A stretch of DNA of 9,568 nucleotides, taken from assembly GCA_043748985.1 (NCBI GenBank), contig JAYVEG010000266.1, positions 1-9,568 on the forward strand, written 5' to 3'. Shown one piece after another: positions 1 through 5,104 of this stretch; position 1 is the stretch's first letter, and each line of letters opens with the position of its first letter. Origin of the DNA: JBBROS01 sp043748985. Its GTDB lineage: Bacteria; Pseudomonadota; Alphaproteobacteria; Acetobacterales; Acetobacteraceae. The position numbers and the translations under genes were made by a program. The notes under the pieces were generated by a model. That model had not been told where the DNA came from. It saw only the letters and a list, made by a program, of their open reading frames with translations, and made no database searches.

Positions 1-285
1 CACCGGACAACTATGCCCTAACCGCGGCAGGGTCGTGCGATAGGCCCGCAGCAGGAACGCCGCCTCGATCAAATCCCCCTGCCCCTGCAGGATGGCGCGT
101 GCTGCCAACGCCGGGTCGTAACACGACCCCTCGCTCATCACCCGATCCACGGCGCGCCCCAGCTGCGCCTGTACCTGATCTGCCGAAACCTGGTCCAGCG
201 TCGGGTCGCCACGGCGCTGGACCGCCAACCACGCATGGGCCGCATCGATCGCCGCCTCGCCGCCCTTGACCGCAACGTAAGCCAT
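1..285 (-). CDS. phnI: PhnI, C-P lyase core subunit (N-terminal 95 residues; gene runs off the left edge)
   Basis: Read from 285 leftward, the frame starts MAYVAVKGGEAAIDAAHAW and carries the conserved PhnI stretches AVDRVMSEG (about residues 48-56) and FLLRAYRTTLPRLG (about 77-90). These match the N-terminus of E. coli PhnI closely. There is no stop before the window edge, so about a quarter of a roughly 360-residue protein is present. PhnI is the nucleosidase-like subunit of the cytoplasmic C-P lyase complex; with PhnG, PhnH and PhnL it attaches the phosphonate to ribose of ATP, displacing adenine. Its ATG shares one base with the phnH stop (TGATG). A strong Shine-Dalgarno (GGGGAGG) lies 4 bases before the start, inside the end of phnH. 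Translational coupling to phnH is likely. Confidence 0.95.
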   Translation of the reverse strand, partial: MAYVAVKGGEAAIDAAHAWLAVQRRGDPTLDQVSADQVQAQLGRAVDRVMSEGSCYDPALAARAILQGQGDLIEAAFLLRAYRTTLPRLGHSCPV

Positions 286-857
286 CAGACCTCCCCGATC
301 TGCAGCGTGCGCGGAAACGCCGCGATGGCATCTCCGGCACATAAAATCAGGTCGATCCCCCGCGGAAACAGCGCACGGTTTGCAGTCCACGCGGCCGCAA
401 AGCCCGGCCACAGCCCGTCCACCGCAACCGTCGCCGCGCACGGCAGCCCCGGACCCTCGATGCGAAACGCCTGCCCGGTCCCAAGTGCCCGCACCTGCAG
501 GATGACGGTGGCACTGTCCTCCGGCCCGTCATCCGTGCCGGCGCCGAAGCGGGCCAAATCGACCGGACCCAGCGCCACCGCAAAAGCCGCCCGCTCCATC
601 GCGGCCGCCGGTGCCGCGCAATGGAACGCGACCCACTCCGCCGCCGCACCCGCCGCATCATCCAGCCAGAGCGGCGTATCGACGTCGGCCAGCGTCAGCA
701 ACGCGGCAGCGGTCGCGCGATGCAACGGCGGCGGCGGCTCCGACGGCGCATCCAACCGATGGATCGTACCCGGGCGAGCCATGGCGTCCAGCACGCAGCG
801 GAAACAGGCCTGGCTGTCCAGCACGGGGTTGGCAAAGCCGGGATGTGCGAGGCTCAT
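285..857 (-). CDS. phnH: PhnH, C-P lyase core subunit
   Basis: This 190-residue protein has the usual PhnH length. Recognisable family stretches are FRCVLDAMARPG (residues 19-30), the FPRGIDLIL block (164-172) and the C-terminal FPRT (181-184). PhnH is a small subunit of the PhnGHIJ core; in E. coli it is needed with PhnG, PhnI and PhnL for the first step, forming ribose-1-phosphonate triphosphate from ATP and an alkylphosphonate. The start at 857 overlaps the phnG stop by 4 bases (ATGA), and no strong Shine-Dalgarno precedes it, so it is probably translated by coupling to phnG. The longer open frame upstream of this ATG is only phnG read in another frame. Gene order phnG-phnH-phnI is the standard one. 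Confidence 0.95.
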   Translation of the reverse strand: MSLAHPGFANPVLDSQACFRCVLDAMARPGTIHRLDAPSEPPPPLHRATAAALLTLADVDTPLWLDDAAGAAAEWVAFHCAAPAAAMERAAFAVALGPVDLARFGAGTDDGPEDSATVILQVRALGTGQAFRIEGPGLPCAATVAVDGLWPGFAAAWTANRALFPRGIDLILCAGDAIAAFPRTLQIGEV

Positions 858-1303
858 GAGCGCATCGTCGCCATGGTGAAGAACTGCACCTGGGTGGCCG
901 CAGCGCGCCGCGCCGTCTCCGCCTGCGCTGCCGCCTGCCTGGCCGCCAAAGGCCCGATGACCTGGTCCTGAAGACGATCGGTCCACGCCGGGTCCTGCAA
1001 ATAAGCATCCAGCGCCGCAGCCCATTCCGCCTGGTCCAAATCCCGACCCAGGCAATAGGCGTGGCCAAGCCGCCCATCGGCAGTCCGGACCGTGCAGCGC
1101 GCCACCGTCGCCTCCCCCAGGTTGAACGCCTGACCGGTCCCGCCCGCACGCCCCTGCACCATGACCAGCCCCACCTCCGGCCCGCGCAGCCGGGTCCAGC
1201 CAGGGATCATCGGACGCGCCAGCTGTTCGATCTCGGACGCGGTCGCCCTGGCCAGAATGGCCATCCAAACCTGCCGCGGCGAGCGTTCTGTGGAAATGGA
1301 CAT
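854..1303 (-). CDS. phnG: PhnG, C-P lyase core subunit
   Basis: This 149-residue protein matches PhnG in length and sequence: RQVWMAILARA near the N-terminus (residues 10-20), then PEVGLVMVQGRAGGTGQAFNLGEA (roughly 42-65) and GHAYCLGRD (80-88). These are the family's most conserved stretches. PhnG is a core subunit of the C-P lyase complex and is required for the nucleosidase-type coupling of phosphonate to ATP. It is the first gene of the operon. The ATG at 1303 is chosen because it gives family length and lies 21 bases from the palindromic operator. The only purine-rich site upstream is GAGG at 1318-1321, about 14 bases before the ATG, which is rather far for a Shine-Dalgarno. Confidence 0.95.
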   Translation of the reverse strand: MSISTERSPRQVWMAILARATASEIEQLARPMIPGWTRLRGPEVGLVMVQGRAGGTGQAFNLGEATVARCTVRTADGRLGHAYCLGRDLDQAEWAAALDAYLQDPAWTDRLQDQVIGPLAARQAAAQAETARRAAATQVQFFTMATMRS

Positions 1304-1324
1304 CGTCGTCGCAAGCGCCTCTAT

Positions 1325-1338
1325 GTTGTCTAGACAAC
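1325..1338. promoter_or_regulatory. Perfect 14-bp palindrome, probable PhnF operator
   Basis: GTTGTCTAGACAAC is its own reverse complement and sits between divergent phnG and phnF. HutC-type GntR regulators bind such GT...AC palindromes; the M. smegmatis PhnF site, TGGTATAGACCA, has the same layout. On the minus strand a TTGACG at 1363-1358 followed by 17 bases leads to TAGTTG at 1340-1335. This would be the phnG promoter with a weak -10, and the palindrome would cover its -10 and start site. That arrangement fits repression. Regulator identity is inferred from adjacency. Confidence 0.75.
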
Positions 1339-1385
1339 TACCCGTGCCCCTTGGTACCGTCAACCAGCTTGGATATGACCGTTCC

Positions 1386-2114
1386 ATGACAGAAACCGCC
1401 CTTCGCACCCAACCCGCGCCGACGCTCTGGCGTCGCATCGCCCACACCCTGTCGGCCGAGATCGGCGGCGGCCTCAAACCCGGCACGCGACTGCCAACCG
1501 AGGCGCAGCTGGCTGCCCGCTTCGACGTGAACCGCCACACCGTGCGCCGCGCCATCGAAAGCCTCGTCCGCACCGGCCTGGTCCGCGTGGAGCAGGGCAG
1601 GGGGTCCTTCGTCGCCGACGACGTCATCGACTACCCCGTCACAGGCCGAACCCGCCTCCACGAATGGATCCGCCGCCAAAACCGCGAGCCCACCGGCCAA
1701 CGCCTGCAGCTGCGCGAACTGGCAGCCAACGCGCATGTCGCCGCCGGCCTAGGGATCGAACGCGGCGCCCGCGTGGTGCTGATGGAGCGCCTCGCCATGG
1801 CCGACGGCATCCCGATCAGCATCGGGTCGCACCACTTCGCCGTCATGCGCCTGCCCGGCATCATGGACGCCTTGCAGCAGCACACCACCGTCACCGCTGC
1901 CCTCGCGCAAGTCGGCATCACCGACTACGTCCGCCAATCCACCCGGGTCTCCTGCCGCATGCCCACCTCCGTCGAAGCAAGCCTCCTCCAAATCAGCCGT
2001 ACCCGCCCCGTCCTCGTCTGCGACAACACCAACATCGACGGCACCGGCGGCATCATCGAATTCGGCATCACCCGCTACCCCAGCACCCGCGTCCAGATCG
2101 TCTTCGAACCCTGA
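1386..2114 (+). CDS. phnF: PhnF, GntR/HutC-family regulator of phosphonate metabolism
   Basis: This 242-residue protein has the PhnF two-domain plan. Residues about 12-78 are a winged helix-turn-helix with the GntR core LPTEAQLAARFDVNRHTVRR (36-55) and the wing EQGRGSFVAD (69-78). Residues about 95-240 are a UTRA ligand-binding domain of the HutC type. PhnF regulators repress phn genes, probably until a phosphonate- or phosphate-related ligand appears. The gene diverges from phnG with a palindrome between them. An in-frame ATG at 1323 would add 21 residues but overlaps the palindrome; 1386 gives the family length. No good Shine-Dalgarno precedes 1386. A TTGGTA at 1351-1356, then 17 bases, then TATGAC at 1374-1379 would place transcription start at or next to the ATG. 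Confidence 0.92.
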   Translation: MTETALRTQPAPTLWRRIAHTLSAEIGGGLKPGTRLPTEAQLAARFDVNRHTVRRAIESLVRTGLVRVEQGRGSFVADDVIDYPVTGRTRLHEWIRRQNREPTGQRLQLRELAANAHVAAGLGIERGARVVLMERLAMADGIPISIGSHHFAVMRLPGIMDALQQHTTVTAALAQVGITDYVRQSTRVSCRMPTSVEASLLQISRTRPVLVCDNTNIDGTGGIIEFGITRYPSTRVQIVFEP

Positions 2115-2118
2115 CAAA

Positions 2119-2144
2119 CTCCCTTTGGAGACGGTTGGGTGAGG
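2119..2144. repeat. Copy 1 of a small interspersed palindromic repeat, upstream of the racemase-like gene
   Basis: The 26 bases begin CTCCCTTTGGAGA and end GGTTGGGTGAGG. The first part can form a short hairpin (CTCC/GGAG, loop of 4). They align, same orientation, with 2922-2950, which begins CTCCCCCTGGGAGAAGG and ends GGGATAAAGG. The layout, a pyrimidine/purine hairpin followed by a GGGTGAGG-like tail, resembles the short intergenic repeats common in GC-rich proteobacteria. The family name is not known to me. Confidence 0.45.
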
Positions 2145-2170
2145 CTAAAGCGCCAACCACGAACCAAGGC

Positions 2171-2176
2171 TATAAT
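2171..2176 (+). promoter_or_regulatory. Consensus -10 box (TATAAT) immediately before the racemase-like gene
   Basis: A perfect TATAAT lies 6 bases before the ATG at 2183, in otherwise GC-rich DNA. A start site about 7 bases downstream would coincide with the ATG and give a leaderless message. No TTGACA-like -35 is visible at 16-18 bases. The nearest Shine-Dalgarno-like run (AAGG, 2166-2169) is 13 bases from the ATG, too far to be convincing. A chance match or an unrelated upstream promoter cannot be excluded. Confidence 0.4.
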
Positions 2177-2182
2177 AACCCC

Positions 2183-2947
2183 ATGCGCATCCTCCTCCTG
2201 AACCCCAACACCTCCCAATCCATCACCACCCTGCTCGACAACGCAGCCCGCCCGGCCATCGCCCACGGCACCCACCTCACCTCCATGACCGCCCCGCGCG
2301 GCGTCCCCTACATCGCGTCGCGCGCCGAGGCCGCCATCGCCGCCGTCCAGGTCCTCGAACTCCTCGCCGAGCACCACACCAGCTTCGACGCCGCCATCAT
2401 CGCCGCCTTCGCCGACCCCGGCCTCGGCCCGGCCCGAGAACTCTTCCCCATCCCGATCATCGGCCTCGCCGAAGCCGGCATGCTCACCGCCTGCATGCTC
2501 GGCGGCCGCTTCGGTATCGTCACCTTCACCCCCGCCCTCGAAGCCTGGTATTATGAATGCATCGCCTGGCACCGCCTCGAACCCCGCTGCGCCGGCGTCT
2601 TCGCCCTCGACGAAGCCTTCACCGACATCGCAAAGGTGCAGGACGACAAGGCAGAGGCCCTGGTCCAACTGGCCGCCCGGGCCATAGCGTCCGGCGCCGA
2701 CACCATCGTCCTCGCCGGCGCCCCCCTCTCCGGCCTCGCCCCCCGCGTCCGCGACCGCATCCCGGTTCCCGTCATCGACTGCGCCGTCGCCGCCGTGAAA
2801 CAGGCCGAGGCCCTGATCGCGCTCAAAACCCGCCCCCCCACCGCCGGCAGCTTCCGCCGCCCCCCGCCCAAACCCATCCAAGGCCTGAACGGCCCGCTAG
2901 CAGACTGGATTTCCTCGCCTTCTCCCCCTGGGAGAAGGCCGGGATAA
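2183..2947 (+). CDS. Asp/Glu/hydantoin racemase-superfamily protein lacking both usual catalytic cysteines
   Basis: The 254-residue protein starts MRILLLNPNTSQSIT, the classic first strand and loop of this superfamily. It continues with FADPGLGPARE (76-86), GLAEAGMLTACMLG (94-107), FGIVTFT (110-116), TIVLAGAPLSGL (174-185) and IPVPVIDCAVAAVKQAEAL (193-211). Canonical members use two cysteines in ACFGDPGL- and VLGCAGM-type motifs. Here those positions read AAFADPGL (Ala75) and VLAGAPL (Gly179). The remaining cysteines (104, 126, 136, 200) are not in the equivalent loops, so classical two-base racemisation is doubtful. The substrate is unknown. The last 11 or so residues (SSPSPPGRRPG) come from an interspersed repeat that overruns the 3' end. 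The gene starts 68 bases after phnF on the same strand, but has its own possible promoter. Confidence 0.85.
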   Translation: MRILLLNPNTSQSITTLLDNAARPAIAHGTHLTSMTAPRGVPYIASRAEAAIAAVQVLELLAEHHTSFDAAIIAAFADPGLGPARELFPIPIIGLAEAGMLTACMLGGRFGIVTFTPALEAWYYECIAWHRLEPRCAGVFALDEAFTDIAKVQDDKAEALVQLAARAIASGADTIVLAGAPLSGLAPRVRDRIPVPVIDCAVAAVKQAEALIALKTRPPTAGSFRRPPPKPIQGLNGPLADWISSPSPPGRRPG

Positions 2948-2950
2948 AGG
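2917..2950. repeat. Copy 2 of the interspersed palindromic repeat, with a 10-bp stem, overlapping the end of the racemase-like gene
   Basis: GCCTTCTCCC (2917-2926) and GGGAGAAGGC (2930-2939) form a perfect 10-bp stem with a 3-base loop, followed by CGGGATAAAGG. The same arrangement, more degenerate, occurs at 2119-2144 before the gene. The TAA stop of the racemase-like gene is inside the repeat tail. The hairpin could act as a transcription terminator or mRNA stabiliser between this gene and the convergent ABC gene, but no T-run follows it. Confidence 0.6.
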
Positions 2951-3000
2951 TCTTGGCCAAGCGCGCAGGCCTCTCCGCCCGAACGGACAAACCAGCATCC

Positions 3001-3020
3001 GTAGGGTGGGTGCAACCCAT
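3001..3020. repeat. Short hairpin of GTAGGGTGGGTGCAACCCAT type, probable interspersed repeat
   Basis: TGGGT (3007-3011) and ACCCA (3015-3019) pair around a GCA loop. The GTAGGGTGGGTnnnACCCA layout resembles a repeat seen in many proteobacterial intergenic regions; that is from memory, not a search. It lies in the 164-base gap between two convergent genes (2948-3111), which also holds the 10-base palindrome CTTGGCCAAG at 2952-2961 and no gene I can support. Confidence 0.35.
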
Positions 3021-3111
3021 CGCCCCAGCCGCCGGAAAATCGAGGCAGGCCTGAAGGCACTCATCCGAAAATGACTGGCGGACCGAAGATAGCACCGGCC
3101 GGGCTGCCCGC

Positions 3112-4953
3112 TTAAACCGCCGCAAACCCGCCCGACTGCCGCCCCCACGCCCGCGCATACGCCCCCCCACGCGCCAACAATTCCGCATGCGTCCCCATCT
3201 CCACCACGCGCCCCTCCTCCAGCAGCACCAGTCGGTCCATCTTCGCGATCGTCGACAGCCGGTGTGCGATCGCGATCACCGTCCGCCCCTGCATCAGATC
3301 CTCCAGCTGCTCCTGGATCGCCGCCTCCACCTCGCTGTCCAGTGCGCTCGTCGCCTCGTCCAGCACCAGGATCGGCGCATCCTTCAGCACCACCCGCGCA
3401 ATCGCGATCCGCTGCCGCTGCCCCCCCGACAGCTTCACGCCCCGCTCGCCCACATGCGCGTCATACCCCCGCCGCCCGTTCCAGTCCTCGAGCTGGAGGA
3501 TGAACTCGTGCGCCTCCGCCCGCCGGGCCGCAGCCTCCACCTCGGCCTGGGACGCGTTGGGCCGCCCATACCGGATGTTGTCGCGGATCGACCGATGCAG
3601 CAGGCTCGTATCCTGCGTCACCATCGCAATCTCGCCGCGTAGGCTTTCCTGCGTCACCCCGGCAATGTCCTGCCCGTCGATCACGATGCGCCCCTCTTCC
3701 GGACGATAAAAACCCAGCAGCAGGTTGACCAACGTCGACTTCCCGGCCCCGGAAGGCCCCACCAGCCCCACACGTTCGCCGGCCCGGATGCTGAGGTTGA
3801 TGCCATGCAGAACCCCGCGTTCGGACCCATAGCCGAACGCCAGGTGCTCGAACCCGATGGCGCCGCCCCGCACCTGCAGCACCGCGGCGTCCGGCGCGTC
3901 GGGCATCGTCCGCGCCACGGCGATGCTGCGCATGCCATCCTGGACCATCCCGATATTCTCGAAGATCGCCGTGACCGACCGCCCGACCCAGCCGGCCATG
4001 TTCGTCAACTGCCACGCCAGCGGCAGCGCCGTGGTGACAGCAGCAAGCGGGATCGCGCCCGCAGACCACAGCGACACCGACAGCGTCGCCATCGATGCCA
4101 ACAGACAGGCATTCAGCAACGCAAGCCCCATCACCCATGCCGTCATCATCCGCGTCTGCGCCCGGTAGGCGACGGTATGCTCGTCGATGGCCTCCTGAAC
4201 GAAGTCGTCCTCGTCGCGCGCCTTCGAGAACAGCTTGACCGTCAGGATGTTCGTATAAGCATCGACGATCCGCCCCGTCAGCAGCGAGCGCATCTCCGAC
4301 ACGTCGACCGAGCGTTGCCGCAGCCGAGGCACGAACACCCGCAGCAACGTCGCATAAGCCGCGAACCAGACCGCCACCGGGATCGCCAGCCGCCAGTCCA
4401 TCCGCGCCAGAACCACGCCGGCACTCAGCCCATAGACCACGATATACCACGCCGCGTCCGCGCCCATCACGATGGCCTCGCGCATCGCCGGCCCGGACTG
4501 CATCACCCGATTCGCGACCCGCCCGGCGAAATCGTGCTGGAAATACGACCACGACTGCCGCACCACATGAAAATGCGCCTGCCACCGGATAAGGTTCGCC
4601 ATCCCGGGACCCAGCGCCTGGTTGATCGTCAGCACCTGCAGCAGGAACGCCCCGGGCCGCGCGATGAACACGATGGCGCCCATGACCACGAACTGCCCCC
4701 AGGCATCCGCGAACACCGTGCCGGGCGCATGGTCCGTCAGCAGCCCGGTGATGCGGCCGATGCATTGCGGGATGGCGGTATCAAGCACGGCGACCAGAAA
4801 CCCGCCGATGAACAGCCGCACGACAAGGCCGCGCATCTGGTCCGTGAAATAACGGAAATACGCGCCAAGCCGTGGCGGCGGCGAGGCATCCGGCACCGGG
4901 CCGGTGGGCTGCACCAGCTGCTCGAAATGACGGAACAGGCGTGTGAACGGCAT
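3112..4953 (-). CDS. ABC exporter, fused permease and ATPase (MsbA/multidrug type)
   Basis: With the ATG at 4953 the product has 613 residues. Residues about 40-320 hold six hydrophobic segments (near 42-64, 87-107, 167-184, 188-206, 271-295, 301-320). The C-terminal ATPase is complete: Walker A GPSGAGKST (399-407), Q-loop Gln447, signature LSGGQ (508-512), Walker B ILVLDE with catalytic Glu533, SALD D-loop and switch His564. As a half-transporter it should act as a homodimer in the inner membrane, exporting a lipid, drug or other hydrophobic cargo. There is no N-terminal peptidase C39 domain and no adjacent membrane-fusion protein, so a type I protein secretion role is not supported. The frame extends up to a TTG at 5001 and an ATG at 4974. 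I chose 4953 because AGGG and AAGG lie just upstream and MPFTRLFRHFEQLV looks like a natural N-terminus. Confidence 0.9.
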   Translation of the reverse strand: MPFTRLFRHFEQLVQPTGPVPDASPPPRLGAYFRYFTDQMRGLVVRLFIGGFLVAVLDTAIPQCIGRITGLLTDHAPGTVFADAWGQFVVMGAIVFIARPGAFLLQVLTINQALGPGMANLIRWQAHFHVVRQSWSYFQHDFAGRVANRVMQSGPAMREAIVMGADAAWYIVVYGLSAGVVLARMDWRLAIPVAVWFAAYATLLRVFVPRLRQRSVDVSEMRSLLTGRIVDAYTNILTVKLFSKARDEDDFVQEAIDEHTVAYRAQTRMMTAWVMGLALLNACLLASMATLSVSLWSAGAIPLAAVTTALPLAWQLTNMAGWVGRSVTAIFENIGMVQDGMRSIAVARTMPDAPDAAVLQVRGGAIGFEHLAFGYGSERGVLHGINLSIRAGERVGLVGPSGAGKSTLVNLLLGFYRPEEGRIVIDGQDIAGVTQESLRGEIAMVTQDTSLLHRSIRDNIRYGRPNASQAEVEAAARRAEAHEFILQLEDWNGRRGYDAHVGERGVKLSGGQRQRIAIARVVLKDAPILVLDEATSALDSEVEAAIQEQLEDLMQGRTVIAIAHRLSTIAKMDRLVLLEEGRVVEMGTHAELLARGGAYARAWGRQSGGFAAV

Positions 4954-5050
4954 CGCCTTGCCCTGCACCGCCATCCGCGCCGGGTCAACTGGCGAAGGCA
5001 AGCTCTGGCGCCGCGATGCAATCCGGTTAAGACTTCCTTGCCGAAGCCGT

Positions 5051-5082
5051 CAAAAAAGTATAAATAATGAGACGAATTATAC
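5051..5082. promoter_or_regulatory. AT-rich divergent promoter region with inverted repeat GTATAA/TTATAC
   Basis: About 25 of 32 bases are A or T, in sharp contrast to the surroundings. GTATAA (5058-5063) and TTATAC (5077-5082) form an inverted repeat with 13 bases between. TATAAA on the plus strand (5059-5064) would give a leader of roughly 35 bases for the protease gene. TATAAT on the minus strand (5081-5076) would serve the ABC exporter. No good -35 was found for either. The inverted repeat could be two back-to-back -10 elements or a regulator site. Confidence 0.4.
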
Positions 5083-5104
5083 ACGTCCACCGGGAATTGC
5101 CGTT

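Noticed and set aside
858..1337. N-terminal extension of the phnH frame
   Set aside because: It is phnG read in another frame; the PhnH family begins at the ATG at 857.
1338..1736. Long minus-strand frame opposite phnF, and similar long frames opposite the racemase-like gene (2075-2881) and the ABC gene (3805-5067)
   Set aside because: They are antisense shadows caused by high GC and few stops; their products are low-complexity and match no family, while the opposite strand encodes clear domains.
2115..2182. Small gene between phnF and the racemase-like gene
   Set aside because: The 68 bases contain a repeat and a promoter-like box but no start codon with a ribosome site and adequate frame.
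3112..4953. ABC exporter considered as the transporter of a type I secretion system
   Set aside because: No C39-like N-terminal domain, no adjacent HlyD-type or TolC-type gene; positional link to the protease only.
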